A stretch of 64,000 bases of DNA from Dysgonomonas sp. PH5-45 (GCF_029893235.1 NZ_JARXWE010000013.1:1-64000), one strand, 5' to 3'; counted from the stretch's first letter, positions 46,179-55,107 are shown. Notes: a model not told the origin generated them from the sequence alone. Made by a program: numbers and translations.

Positions 46179-46305
46179 GAAAGGGGCTGTCCCAAAAGTC
46201 GGACAAGCCCCTTTTTCTATGCTTTTTCTTCGGGTCTGTATCTGAGACCGTTTTCAAATATTCAATTCTCAGAGAGATAAAAATACTTTTGGGACAGCCT
46301 CTTTT
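46179..46305. mobile_element. MITE-like element with IS-type ends, also a terminator
   Basis: A 127-bp non-coding segment bounded by inverted repeats that match at 19 of 21 positions: left GGCTGTCCCAAAAGT (46185-46199), right ACTTTTGGGACAGCC (46285-46299), each with flanking purine/pyrimidine runs. Such ends are common on Bacteroidota insertion sequences. No transposase is encoded, and no target duplication was visible. It lies between the convergent pepD and mesaconase genes. Confidence 0.6.
46181..46213. terminator. Terminator hairpin formed by the left end of the 46179 element
   Basis: AAGGGGCTGTCC (46181-46192) pairs with GGACAAGCCCCTT (46201-46213) and is followed by TTTTT; it would end pepD transcription, and its A-rich other side is weaker for the opposite strand. 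Confidence 0.6.
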
Positions 46306-46348
46306 GTTCTTTATGGGTGTATCCCCCGTCTTGTGCGGAGAGGATAGA

Positions 46349-46912
46349 TTATGCTTTTTGGGTTGCAAATTCTTTGCGCCCTTCTTCGTACATATTATTC
46401 CCGTGGCAGTCTATGGCCACGATAACGGGCAGATTCTTAACTGTAAGACGGCGCACGGCTTCCGTGCCAAGTTCGTCGTAAGCAATAACTTCGGCAGTCT
46501 GCACGCTTTTGCCCATCAGGGCGGCAGCACCACCAATGGCAGCAAAATATACGCCCGAATATTTAACAATGGCATCAATCACTTCTTTGCTGCGCAATCC
46601 TTTGCCAATCATTACTTTCAAGCCTTGCTCCATGAGTTTTGGCGAATATAAGTCCATGCGTCCGCTGGTTGTAGGGCCAACCGACCCGATGGGTGTTCCC
46701 GGTTTGGGCGGACATGGGCCTGCGTAATAAATGGCCGCTCCGTGAAAGTCGAAAGGCATGGCTTTGCCTTCGTCCAGATATTCGCACATACGTTTGTGGG
46801 CTGCGTCGCGGGCGGTATATACAGTACCCGATATATAAACCATATCGCCTGCTTTGAGGCTTTTTATTACCTCGTCGGTGAATGGGGTTGTTATTTCGAT
46901 TCTTTTATCCAT
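46349..46912 (-). CDS. Class I fumarase-type hydratase, beta subunit (likely mesaconase)
   Basis: A 187-residue protein matching the C-terminal (beta) domain of class I fumarase/tartrate dehydratase, with the conserved YYAGPCPP, GPTTSGRMDLYSPKLM and MIGKG blocks. It pairs with the alpha subunit 22 nt upstream. The two-subunit form, encoded last in a glutamate-mutase/methylaspartase operon, suggests (S)-2-methylmalate dehydratase (mesaconase), hydrating mesaconate to citramalate, rather than a housekeeping fumarase. Sequence alone cannot separate the two activities, and both may be catalysed. Confidence 0.78.
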   Translation of the reverse strand: MDKRIEITTPFTDEVIKSLKAGDMVYISGTVYTARDAAHKRMCEYLDEGKAMPFDFHGAAIYYAGPCPPKPGTPIGSVGPTTSGRMDLYSPKLMEQGLKVMIGKGLRSKEVIDAIVKYSGVYFAAIGGAAALMGKSVQTAEVIAYDELGTEAVRRLTVKNLPVIVAIDCHGNNMYEEGRKEFATQKA

Positions 46913-46934
46913 ATCTTTTATTGCTCTTTTCGTT

Positions 46935-47780
46935 TTATAAATCTCCTTCGGCGTGGCGTGTTGCGTGGCAGCCTATATTTACCGAAACAGGCAGCCCGGC
47001 TATGTGCGTGGCATTGGTCAGGATGCTTACGCTCAGGGCTGTGGTTGTTCCCCCGAATCCCGCAGGGCCTATACCCAAGGCGTTGATCGAGTCCAGAAGT
47101 TCAGCTTCGAGTTCGGCAAGGTCGGGGCGGCTGTTTTTTTCGTTAACGGGGCGTAGCAATGCTTTCTTGCTGAGGTAGGCAGCCCGTTCCATTGTTCCGC
47201 CTATACCTATGCCCACAATGATGGGTGGACATGGGTTTGCTCCGGCTTCCGATATGGTGTTTATCACAAAGTCTTTTATGCCTGGCAATCCTTGGCTTGG
47301 TTTGAGCATAATGAGGCGGCTCATGTTTTCGCTACCAAATCCTTTTGGGGCAACCGTAATATGGAACTTATCGCCCGGAACCAGCTCGTAGTGAATAATG
47401 GCCGGAGTGTTGTCTTTGGTGTTTACCCTGTCGAGAGGGTCTTTCACAACCGATTTGCGCAGATAGCCTTTTTCGTATCCCCGGCGCACGCCTTCGTTGA
47501 TGGCGTCTTCAAGAAAACCGCCTTCAATATGGACGTCTTGCCCCATGGTAACAAAAACAACGGTCATACCCGTATCCTGACAGATAGGGTCTGTGCCACG
47601 GCGGGCGATATCGGCATTTTCTACAAGGGTGTTAAGAATGCTTTTTCCTAAAACCGATTTTTCTTTCTTGCCGCAATCTTTCAGGCAGGTGTAAATATCG
47701 TCGGTCAGATTGCAATTGGCTTCGATACAAAGTTTCTCTACAAGGTCGGTAACTTTGTCGGTATTTATTTGTCTCATCAT
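46935..47780 (-). CDS. Class I fumarase-type hydratase, alpha subunit (likely mesaconase)
   Basis: A 281-residue Fe-S hydratase alpha subunit. I start at the ATG at 47780 (MMRQINTDKV); the frame is open to 48050 but that part overlaps the P-loop gene. The cluster cysteines sit in the family motifs: PICQDTGM, NPCPPIIVG and NIGCHATRH. Also present are GGTMERAAYLSKKALLRP and the Ile-Gly-Pro-Ala-Gly-Phe-Gly-Gly-Thr block. It forms the [4Fe-4S] active site with the beta subunit. Only 11 nt separate it from the P-loop gene. Role as mesaconase is inferred from the operon. Confidence 0.8.
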   Translation of the reverse strand: MMRQINTDKVTDLVEKLCIEANCNLTDDIYTCLKDCGKKEKSVLGKSILNTLVENADIARRGTDPICQDTGMTVVFVTMGQDVHIEGGFLEDAINEGVRRGYEKGYLRKSVVKDPLDRVNTKDNTPAIIHYELVPGDKFHITVAPKGFGSENMSRLIMLKPSQGLPGIKDFVINTISEAGANPCPPIIVGIGIGGTMERAAYLSKKALLRPVNEKNSRPDLAELEAELLDSINALGIGPAGFGGTTTALSVSILTNATHIAGLPVSVNIGCHATRHAEGDL

Positions 47781-47791
47781 TTCTGGTTTGC

Positions 47792-48733
47792 TCAAAACTC
47801 TCTTTTCAGAAAGTGAATAGTGTTTAAGTTGTTGATAGGTGTATCGCAATTGTCGCTCAGCAAGCCTACCAAGCAATACATGTTGGCTTTGGGGTCGTAG
47901 ACGAACCTCTTGATGAAGGTGAAATGCTCTACCTGCGATGTATTTGTGATATGCAGGCGTGGGCCGTTGCAGTTCACAATCCTGTCTCCTATTTTTATAT
48001 GGTCTTCGTCGTAATAGCTTACGGGCAGGTGTTTGTTTATCTTTTCCCAAACCCTCCGCGACAGGCGTTCGAAGTCGATATCTATTTCTTTAAAAAACTT
48101 CAGAACGAAACCATTGCGCATATCGGAGCTGAAGTACATGCTGTCGTCAACACCAAACTCGGTGGTTAGTATCAGTATGGTAATGTCTTCGATGGTATGC
48201 GCCATCTTCCGGTACCAGAGCGATTCGTGCACAATTTCGTAAATACTTTGCGGTAGCGGGCCAAAAATGCTGGGGCGGGTAACGATTATTTCTTCGCCTA
48301 TCCCCACAATCATATCGGCGTTGCGCTCCAAGGCCGGGAAAAGCAGATTGAAATGCTCCACAATCACCCTGCGTTTACGTTCCAGAGCGTTGTTCACAAA
48401 ATCAACAATTTCGTGCATCTGCGTGAAGGCTGTCTGGAAGCGCATGTCTATATGATAGGTGGTTGCTTCGTGGACGTCTTCGAAGAGGTCGCGCACTTGC
48501 ATTATTTTTCGCGGATTGAGCGTATCGTCGTCGTTAGAGAGTTCAAGACCGGGAAACATCCCTTTTATAAGGGATGATTTTCCTGATCCTGCATCTCCTA
48601 CAATACCGATAAGCCTGTCGTTGAAAGTCAGATGTCGTTGCGAAATCTGTTCTCCCAAATACAATAAACGCTCCCTGCCACGCGGGGCAAAGTATTGCGA
48701 AAAAACCGAATATTCTTGTATCGGGTTACGCAT
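47792..48733 (-). CDS. P-loop protein of the methylaspartate operon, unknown role
   Basis: A 313-residue soluble protein with a P-loop GDAGSGKSSLIKG (about 46-58) shortly after YFAPRGRERLLYLGEQISQRH (about 14-34). The N-terminal pattern recalls proteins labelled as carrying an alanyl-tRNA-synthetase-like additional domain in amino-acid-fermenting Clostridia, but I hold this weakly. No classical Walker B or ABC signature is apparent. It is transcribed between the DUF4387 gene (30 nt away) and the mesaconase alpha subunit (11 nt away), so it probably serves the same pathway, perhaps as a nucleotide-dependent chaperone, activator or kinase. I do not assign a reaction. Confidence 0.6.
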   Translation of the reverse strand: MRNPIQEYSVFSQYFAPRGRERLLYLGEQISQRHLTFNDRLIGIVGDAGSGKSSLIKGMFPGLELSNDDDTLNPRKIMQVRDLFEDVHEATTYHIDMRFQTAFTQMHEIVDFVNNALERKRRVIVEHFNLLFPALERNADMIVGIGEEIIVTRPSIFGPLPQSIYEIVHESLWYRKMAHTIEDITILILTTEFGVDDSMYFSSDMRNGFVLKFFKEIDIDFERLSRRVWEKINKHLPVSYYDEDHIKIGDRIVNCNGPRLHITNTSQVEHFTFIKRFVYDPKANMYCLVGLLSDNCDTPINNLNTIHFLKREF

Positions 48734-48763
48734 AGTTTAAGGTGATACGTAAAACGGTATATA

Positions 48764-49081
48764 TCACAAGCTGAACTTATAGTTCATTAGCGGCGAATGC
48801 TGCTGCGCGCCATATACATCGGTTTCGCCCAAAGCTCCCGATGGGATAGGGCGGACGATGGTCACTTTTACGGCTTTGGCGGGGTCGAAGTACACCAATG
48901 CGATGACGTCCGACTCCTTGATGTTATACAACCGGGCAAACTCCTTTTCGTTGATTGCCTTAGCGGCTTTTACCTTATTATACATATCGAAGTCTTTAAA
49001 AATGACGTCGAACGTAAGTTCGTAAGGTCCAGCATTTTTGCTGCGTATAACAGATGCTATATCTTTTAAGTTATATTCCAT
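48764..49081 (-). CDS. DUF4387-domain protein
   Basis: A 105-residue protein of the DUF4387 family: IASVIRSKNAGPYELTFDVIFKD (about 8-30) and YNIKESDVIALVYFDPAKAVKVTIVRPIPSG are characteristic. DUF4387 genes habitually follow an AtuA (DUF1446) gene, and the present gene is 12 nt after one, so the two very likely form a complex or act in one step. The biochemical function of the pair is not established. Confidence 0.8.
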   Translation of the reverse strand: MEYNLKDIASVIRSKNAGPYELTFDVIFKDFDMYNKVKAAKAINEKEFARLYNIKESDVIALVYFDPAKAVKVTIVRPIPSGALGETDVYGAQQHSPLMNYKFSL

Positions 49082-49093
49082 GACTTCGTGTTT

Positions 49094-50464
49094 TTATTTA
49101 CCGTTAGTAAATTGCCTGTATATTATCGGGAAGTGTTCCGTCGGACTTTCTACCTTCATCAGATGATAAACGCTGAACTCGAACACTTCGCCCACTTTAC
49201 AGTCGGACGGAGAGAACGGGAAAGCAAGGTTTCCGGCAGTAGAAATACGTCCTTCGTAACCAAAGTGCAACATGGTGCTGCGTGCGAAACCGCAAATGGT
49301 GTCGGCTTGGTCTTGGGTTGCGGCAACAGCCTCGATAATGACGCACAACTCGTGAGCCACACGGGTTTCCGAACCGGGGAATAAGCCCATCACTCCGTTT
49401 TTGCCATAAATCTTGAAATCGAGGAAGAAATCTTTTATCCCGTAGCTTTCAAAATTGTTGACAACACGCTCGCGAACGCTTTTTACCACATCGTCTATCT
49501 TTTCTATCATGATAGGGTCTTTCAGGGCAGCTACCGAAATAGTGCGGTAACCTACACTGCGAACGCCTTCAAGCTTTACAAAATATTCGTCGGTGGGCAC
49601 AAAGCGGCTACCAGTAACCCGCACCTTATTGTCGTCTATTTGTGTGAACTCGCAGTTGTGCAAGTCGATAGCGCCACCGGGACCCGGTAGTATGTAAGGG
49701 TTGGTTTTCTCGTAAAGCGTATGCGCGGCAACCGAAAGGGTTGTACATTTACGTATAGGCGATAGAGGTTCGAGCACGAAGCCGTCTTTTTGCAGGTATC
49801 CGAACATACAATCGCTACCGCTACCCGGAAGGGCTGCGATAGATGCACATTCAAGAATTTTACCCAAGTGGATGGCAAGACCTTTGTCAAAACCTTCCTT
49901 GATGGCAAGGGCTGCGAACACCGAAGGGTCGTACGAACGGCCAGCAAGTATCACCTGCGCGCCTTCGTCAAGAGCCTTTATGTATGGCTCTTCGCCAATC
50001 TGGGCAACTATGCGCACGGCTTCGTCAACGTCTTTTTCGGTGATTTGCTTTGCAGGGTGCAACGGCTCAATTTCGCCTTTTGCCAATTTTTGTTTTATCA
50101 GGGTTTTATCTAACTCCGAATGTATAACGGCAAATTTGAAGCTCAGGCTGCTTTCCTGTACTATCTCTTCTATAATCTTAACAACAAACTCAACGTGAGG
50201 ATGCCCTCCGCATCCGCCGCCTGTACCTATTATGACAGGTATTCCGGCTTCGATGGCTGCGGGAATCATTATGCCCAAATCACGTTTCACGGAGTTGTAA
50301 TCGGTAAACGATTTTCCTGCTCCCAAATAATAAGGACCGGGGTCGGTCGAACCGGCATCTACGGCTATTACGTGAGGTTTTCTCTTCATACCTTCTACAA
50401 ACGACTCCATCGGGAATCCGTAGCCAAGTATGGCCGTAGGAGAAAGAATTCTGATTTCTTCCAT
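49094..50464 (-). CDS. AtuA-family (DUF1446) protein
   Basis: A 456-residue protein of the AtuA/DUF1446 family, named after a locus of acyclic-terpene utilisation in Pseudomonas but of unknown reaction. Typical blocks: ILSPTAILGYGFP, AVDAGSTDPGPYYLGAGKSF, GTGGGCGGHPHVEF and ILAGRSYDPSVFAALA. The glycine-rich GTGGGCGGHP segment suggests a nucleotide, CoA or cofactor site. It sits between mal and DUF4387 inside the glutamate-fermentation operon, which suggests a role in mesaconate/citramalate handling (inference). Confidence 0.8.
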   Translation of the reverse strand: MEEIRILSPTAILGYGFPMESFVEGMKRKPHVIAVDAGSTDPGPYYLGAGKSFTDYNSVKRDLGIMIPAAIEAGIPVIIGTGGGCGGHPHVEFVVKIIEEIVQESSLSFKFAVIHSELDKTLIKQKLAKGEIEPLHPAKQITEKDVDEAVRIVAQIGEEPYIKALDEGAQVILAGRSYDPSVFAALAIKEGFDKGLAIHLGKILECASIAALPGSGSDCMFGYLQKDGFVLEPLSPIRKCTTLSVAAHTLYEKTNPYILPGPGGAIDLHNCEFTQIDDNKVRVTGSRFVPTDEYFVKLEGVRSVGYRTISVAALKDPIMIEKIDDVVKSVRERVVNNFESYGIKDFFLDFKIYGKNGVMGLFPGSETRVAHELCVIIEAVAATQDQADTICGFARSTMLHFGYEGRISTAGNLAFPFSPSDCKVGEVFEFSVYHLMKVESPTEHFPIIYRQFTNGK

Positions 50465-50493
50465 ATTATTTTTTATCTTTAAGTTGGTTGTTT

Positions 50494-51738
50494 TTATAAT
50501 TTGTCTTTTAGTGCCAATACACGTTGCATTTCGTTGAAAACAAGCATATAGCCTTCGTCAACACCCATACCCGGTTTGGCAAGGTATTGTATAGGTTGGG
50601 TTGCCATGGCGATGTGCGCGCATACTTCGGTCGAACGGTTTGTTTCGTTGCAAGTACCACCCAGATAAGCACCCATACCATTTTCTTTGCAGTAGATAAC
50701 CGCCTCGATAGAGTTGTTTATACCGCCCAAGTCGGGAGTTTTAATCTGAGCCATGTGTCCGGCTTTGCGTGTGGCAAAGTCTTTGATGTCTTCGAGGGTG
50801 TTGCACCATTCGTCGGCAACGATTTCGGCTTTCACACCTTTTTCTTCCATCAATCGGCGGATTTCGGCAAGCGCGTCTATCTGTGCTTCGCGTTCGCCCA
50901 TATCAACAGGACCTTCCACTCTTAATTTGAATGGTTGGGCTGCCGCTTCGAGCGTACCGATGTAGTCGGCTATTTTAGCGAAATCGTTGTTGAATACCGG
51001 CCCGAGTGTACCGTAAACGTCGATATGGATGGTTGGGTTATAGCTTTCGTATGGTTTAAAGTCGAGGATGCGTTTTCTTAACCACTCAATATAGGCAAGA
51101 ATTTTTTCGCCCTTCAAACCTACTTTTTCTTCCACATGGTTGAACAAAGCGTGAGGCAATACGTCCGCGCCTTTCATAATCATCTTATCGGCGTTCATAT
51201 AGCGGTCGTCGCCCGATTGCGAGAAGATAGGTATGATAGAGTCCGAAATTTTTGTTCCGTACTCTTCGGCAATAACCTGCGCCATCAGTTTCGATTTGCT
51301 TTTGGCAACCGCGTCAAGACAAGCTTGGGTAACACCGTAGCGTATAGCCGTGTGATACACCTTGCCTGTTGCAGGGTTCACTCTCTTATCAACGATGTCG
51401 GCAAGCTCGCGGAAGCTGGTTATATCTTTGCCTTTGTACAAAGGAGCAATTTCTTTTTCGATGATAGGAATAAAGTCTTTCGCAAGGAACAAAGGGTCAC
51501 GTCCGCCGGCTCCCGAATATTGCACGGCCGCGCAGTCGCCGTGGGCAACAGCTCCGTTTTCGAGGATGAACAGCACGGAGATAGACTCACCTGCCTGGCG
51601 TACGGCCGTGAAGCCTTCGGTCATGGGTTTGCCCAAATAAAAAGCTCCGTCGTTTTTTGCTCCTGCCTTTATTGCTTTCTGGTCGTCAAAGAAGAAACCT
51701 GTTTTCCCTTGAGCGCATACAACATCAATGATTTTCAT
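50494..51738 (-). CDS. mal: 3-methylaspartate ammonia-lyase
   Basis: A 414-residue enolase-superfamily enzyme that removes ammonia from L-threo-3-methylaspartate to give mesaconate. Length matches the Clostridium tetanomorphum enzyme (413). The catalytic lysine is Lys333 in IKTPDLGGINN; the metal ligands lie in HIDVYGTLG, VEGPVDMG and ADEWCNT; the GTCNETNRS block near the C-terminus is also conserved. Third step of the glm operon after GlmS/GlmE, 32 nt after glmE. Confidence 0.95.
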   Translation of the reverse strand: MKIIDVVCAQGKTGFFFDDQKAIKAGAKNDGAFYLGKPMTEGFTAVRQAGESISVLFILENGAVAHGDCAAVQYSGAGGRDPLFLAKDFIPIIEKEIAPLYKGKDITSFRELADIVDKRVNPATGKVYHTAIRYGVTQACLDAVAKSKSKLMAQVIAEEYGTKISDSIIPIFSQSGDDRYMNADKMIMKGADVLPHALFNHVEEKVGLKGEKILAYIEWLRKRILDFKPYESYNPTIHIDVYGTLGPVFNNDFAKIADYIGTLEAAAQPFKLRVEGPVDMGEREAQIDALAEIRRLMEEKGVKAEIVADEWCNTLEDIKDFATRKAGHMAQIKTPDLGGINNSIEAVIYCKENGMGAYLGGTCNETNRSTEVCAHIAMATQPIQYLAKPGMGVDEGYMLVFNEMQRVLALKDKL

Positions 51739-51770
51739 GAGATATATGTTTTAATATTTTTGGTTGTTAA

Positions 51771-53237
51771 TTAAATATGCATATGTTCGTTTGGACGCCC
51801 CACAAGGAAGCCCTTACCGATGGCATACACGTCGTCTATCACCATCTGGAAGGTAACCGGACGGTTTTCGTAGGCGGCGCGTTCTTCCAGTTTTTGACGG
51901 TGGAAGGCACGCAAATCGTCGGTGAGAGGGATATTACCCGGATCGAGCAGACGCACGGCTCCTGTATTGTCGCGAGCCGGCATAACTTTGCCCGCGTTAA
52001 ATTTGCTTGGCGCAAACGGTATGTCTATAACTCCCGCCTCGAAGGCTGCAACTGTTCCCTTGGCATAGTCGCCCTTGCCAAGTTCTTCAATTTTGCGGAG
52101 CATACATTCCATTTCCTGCTCTATGATATCGCTTTCGGCAACAACGGCGGGTATGTCAACAAAGCTTTGGTCGCGCAACATGGATGTAAGCTGTTTTGTG
52201 GCTTTCAGTCCGGCTGCATTGGCCTCTTTTGTTGGAACGCCTATTGCCTCGTGCGGAGTTTTTACAATCACTTTTGTGGCTTTTGCCAAAACAGCGGCGG
52301 CAGCACCCCACGAAATTACGGCAAACGATTTAGATTCGTCTTGAGGGAAACCACCCATCCATTGATGGAATACGGTAGTTACACGTACATCGTTGAATCC
52401 GAACTTATCGAGATATTTCCGTGTCATGATGTTAAGCGAACGGATAGCCGCCACATCCTGAATAAGGTTTCCGCACTGTCCGTAACCTACAGTAAGGTCT
52501 TTTACGCCTTGCGTTGCAGCCAAAAGGGCTTCAAGAACGGCTACCGTGTTGGAAATACAAGGAGGTACAAGCGTTCCGGTCAGCGGGCCGAAAGGCTCAC
52601 GGTTGATGGAAACACCGGCTTCTTCGTACAGACCGATAAGACGGTCGGTGTATTGCCAGTGGGCAATAGTGCTTTCGAGTGAATGATTTTTTGAGTAAGG
52701 AATGTTGTAAGATATACCACCGCCTTCGTACGAGGTGAAACCTCCGGCAATAGTGATTTCTGTCAACAAACGGGCGTCAGGAGTTCCGTGACGTACCTGT
52801 ACTGGGCTTTTAACCGATGAGGTTACAACACGGCAGATATCCACACCGTAGTTCACGGCCGGAAAACCGTTCAGCATAGACCGTCCCGATTCTTTACTTT
52901 TTTGTATGCCGAGCTCAGCTTCGTTATACCTGTTCAAGCGGGTATAGCTGTCTATTGTACTTGGCAGGAGGTCTGCTCCGCCTTCGCTTTCAAGATATTG
53001 CAAGAGTTCGATGTGCTTGTCGTAAAGGGCTACCCCTGCTCTTGGCTGGATAAGGGTTACACCTTCTTGGGCGGCTTTTTCCATCTTGCGGCCGAAGTGT
53101 CTTTCTTCGGGAATACTTTTTTGGTATTTTACCGCTTCGTCAAAATCTACGCCTTTCCCTGTTGGCCATTGCTCCAGAATTTCTTTCCGTTCGGCAAAAA
53201 AATCATCGTTCGATAACTTAATGTTCTTTATTTCCAT
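51771..53237 (-). CDS. glmE: Glutamate mutase, epsilon subunit
   Basis: A 488-residue methylaspartate mutase E chain, the TIM-barrel subunit that binds glutamate and, with GlmS, rearranges it to 3-methylaspartate using adenosylcobalamin. Features include VLIQPRAG-like [35 protein letters not shown], and [33 protein letters not shown]. Length is typical (about 483-488). Starts 41 nt after glmL. Confidence 0.96.
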   Translation of the reverse strand: MEIKNIKLSNDDFFAERKEILEQWPTGKGVDFDEAVKYQKSIPEERHFGRKMEKAAQEGVTLIQPRAGVALYDKHIELLQYLESEGGADLLPSTIDSYTRLNRYNEAELGIQKSKESGRSMLNGFPAVNYGVDICRVVTSSVKSPVQVRHGTPDARLLTEITIAGGFTSYEGGGISYNIPYSKNHSLESTIAHWQYTDRLIGLYEEAGVSINREPFGPLTGTLVPPCISNTVAVLEALLAATQGVKDLTVGYGQCGNLIQDVAAIRSLNIMTRKYLDKFGFNDVRVTTVFHQWMGGFPQDESKSFAVISWGAAAAVLAKATKVIVKTPHEAIGVPTKEANAAGLKATKQLTSMLRDQSFVDIPAVVAESDIIEQEMECMLRKIEELGKGDYAKGTVAAFEAGVIDIPFAPSKFNAGKVMPARDNTGAVRLLDPGNIPLTDDLRAFHRQKLEERAAYENRPVTFQMVIDDVYAIGKGFLVGRPNEHMHI

Positions 53238-53278
53238 TTTTGTTTTTTAACCCTCCTTTGGTTAGGTTGTTGATTAAG

Positions 53279-54658
53279 CTATAATTGTTTTATTTCTTGT
53301 TTCATTAGTTTTAAGGCCAACTCAGGATTTTCGGCACTGAGCAGCCCCATGGACGCGATAATATATTTCTGGTCCAACAAATATGCCGGACTTTTTGGTT
53401 TCATATAGTTGAATTTCTGGATGTTGTATTGTGCGCCATCCAGTATGGCCGCAGGGTTGCTGCTGCTTATCATGGCTCCGCCGATGCCCAATACATATGG
53501 TACGGTGGTGAGGTCTTTGCCGGTTATGGAAAAAATCTCGCCCAATGGCGAGTATGTACTTTCCATGAATCCGCAGTGCCGTTCAACGGCTATCTCTACC
53601 GCGCAGTGAGCCAAAAGTTGTTCTATGCTGAACTCGGCCTCGGTGGTGGCAATGGTATCGGGGCAGGTCGCGCAGCGTTCCACCCAACGGGCGATGGCGC
53701 CGCTTTCTATCCCGTGCTTTTCCTCCAGTTCTTCGGTATCCAGTTCTTCAACCAGAGAGATAAGGCTGTATCGCATACCCAAATCGCCCTCTACGGTGCG
53801 TTTGCTGAAGGGTTCGGGCAGGCCTTTTTCCACAACGTTTTCGTGTGCCGGCTTGCCTTTTGCCATCGAGTACACATCGGTTGTGGCTCCACCCAAGTCT
53901 ATGGCTATGAGTTCGCCCAAGCCTTCGGTCTTTTTTGTCCCTTTGCTCAACAGCTCGCAAGCGTCCATCACGGCCAACGGTGTGGGTATGATTTCGTTTG
54001 CAGCCATCTGCTGTGCGCCCGAAAGGCCTTTGGCTTCAATTATTTTCTTTATAAAAAGATTGGTGATGCTTTTCTTGGCAGGAGCTATATTCAGGTTGTT
54101 GAAAACGGGCATTACATTGTCGGTAATGACATAGTCTTTGCCCGAAGCCCGGAATATCTCCTCCAGCTCGTAAGCAGCGCATTTATTTCCGGCTGCAATA
54201 ATCGAGAAATTGCGGTCTATGCTGCACAGTCGTTTAGCATTGGCCACAATTACATCTTTGTTTCCTCCGTCTGTTCCTCCGCAAAGAAGAATCAAGTCGG
54301 GATTGATATCGTATATTTCGGTTTGTTCTTTTGGCGATATTTCGAACGAATACGTCCTAACCACTTTTGCCCCCGCGCTCGATGCTGCCATCTTGGCCGC
54401 CTTTGCCGTCAGTTCGGGCACAAGGCCAAGGGCAACCATCTTGAGCCCGCCACCTGCACTGCTGCAACAAAGCATTTTGTCGTAGCTGAATGTGCCTATC
54501 TTCTTTTCCAGATTTTGCAGCGCTTGATTGAACCCGTTAACGATGTCAACGTCGATGGTTGTAAAAGCGCTGGCAGTGCCCAGAATAGTTTCTTGTTCGG
54601 CGTTTATAAGGGTCAGTTTAGTGAATGTACTGCCAAAATCAACCGTCAAGTAATTCAT
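53279..54658 (-). CDS. glmL: Glutamate mutase accessory protein GlmL (MutL)
   Basis: A 459-residue protein of the MutL/GlmL family, an actin/HSP70-like (ASKHA) ATPase fold: VDFGSTFTKLTLIN (about 6-19) is the phosphate-1 motif, and LIAIDLGGATTDVYS (about 244-258) the phosphate-2 motif. GlmL proteins lie between glmS and glmE in fermenters and are thought to reactivate the cobalamin-dependent mutase. Starts 10 nt after glmS. Confidence 0.94.
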   Translation of the reverse strand: MNYLTVDFGSTFTKLTLINAEQETILGTASAFTTIDVDIVNGFNQALQNLEKKIGTFSYDKMLCCSSAGGGLKMVALGLVPELTAKAAKMAASSAGAKVVRTYSFEISPKEQTEIYDINPDLILLCGGTDGGNKDVIVANAKRLCSIDRNFSIIAAGNKCAAYELEEIFRASGKDYVITDNVMPVFNNLNIAPAKKSITNLFIKKIIEAKGLSGAQQMAANEIIPTPLAVMDACELLSKGTKKTEGLGELIAIDLGGATTDVYSMAKGKPAHENVVEKGLPEPFSKRTVEGDLGMRYSLISLVEELDTEELEEKHGIESGAIARWVERCATCPDTIATTEAEFSIEQLLAHCAVEIAVERHCGFMESTYSPLGEIFSITGKDLTTVPYVLGIGGAMISSSNPAAILDGAQYNIQKFNYMKPKSPAYLLDQKYIIASMGLLSAENPELALKLMKQEIKQL

Positions 54659-54668
54659 TTTGATTGCT

Positions 54669-55076
54669 TTAATCTAACAGTTCATGCAAATCGTGAATAG
54701 TTGTTTCGATAGTTGTTCCGGGTGGATATACACGGGTATAGCCCATCGCTTTGAACCGTTTTTCTACTTCGGCAAAATCTTGTTTACCAACCACAAGATT
54801 TCCGCCGGCCAACAAAGGAATATCTTTTAGCCCGGCTTCGTCGCATTTTTCTCTGAGGCCGTTGCAATCAATTTCGCCATGTCCATACAATGAAGACACA
54901 ACGATAGCATCGGCGTTTGTTTCTAAGGCAGCGGCTATATATTCGTCTTGCGATACCATCACACCCAGATTTACGACATTGAACCCGGCATCTTCCAGTG
55001 CGTAAGCAAGAATCTTATTACCAACAGCATGTACATCGGCGCCTATTACACCCGTAACAATGGTTTTTCTTTCCAT
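54669..55076 (-). CDS. glmS: Glutamate mutase, sigma (cobalamin-binding) subunit
   Basis: A 135-residue B12-binding subunit. The DxHxxG motif is at residues 14-19 (DVHAVG), with His16 as the lower cobalt ligand. Later motifs [12 protein letters not shown] (about 59-70) and [10 protein letters not shown] (about 88-97, the GG of the B12 site) are also in place. First gene of the nine-gene operon. A -7 box lies about 122 nt upstream; no cobalamin riboswitch could be made out in the leader. Confidence 0.96.
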   Translation of the reverse strand: MERKTIVTGVIGADVHAVGNKILAYALEDAGFNVVNLGVMVSQDEYIAAALETNADAIVVSSLYGHGEIDCNGLREKCDEAGLKDIPLLAGGNLVVGKQDFAEVEKRFKAMGYTRVYPPGTTIETTIHDLHELLD

Positions 55077-55098
55077 AAAAGTTTTTAAAATACTTTAT

Positions 55099-55107
55099 AA
55101 TTTACAC
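55099..55107 (-). promoter_or_regulatory. Possible operator half-site in the glmS leader
   Basis: AATTTACAC (plus-strand reading) is shared exactly with the palindrome at 56227-56241 in front of the Nudix-type regulator. It lies between the -7 box and the glmS ATG. A short match; suggestive only. Confidence 0.3.

Noticed and set aside
47781-48050. N-terminal extension of the mesaconase alpha subunit.
   Set aside because: It overlaps the P-loop gene by about 260 nt and encodes Arg/Gln-rich non-family sequence; the paired ATGs at 47777/47780 fit the family start.
53429-54700. A 423-codon open frame on the plus strand opposite glmL.
   Set aside because: It is antisense to an intact, well-conserved gene and encodes a Cys/His-rich, non-family sequence; it arises from the codon bias of glmL.
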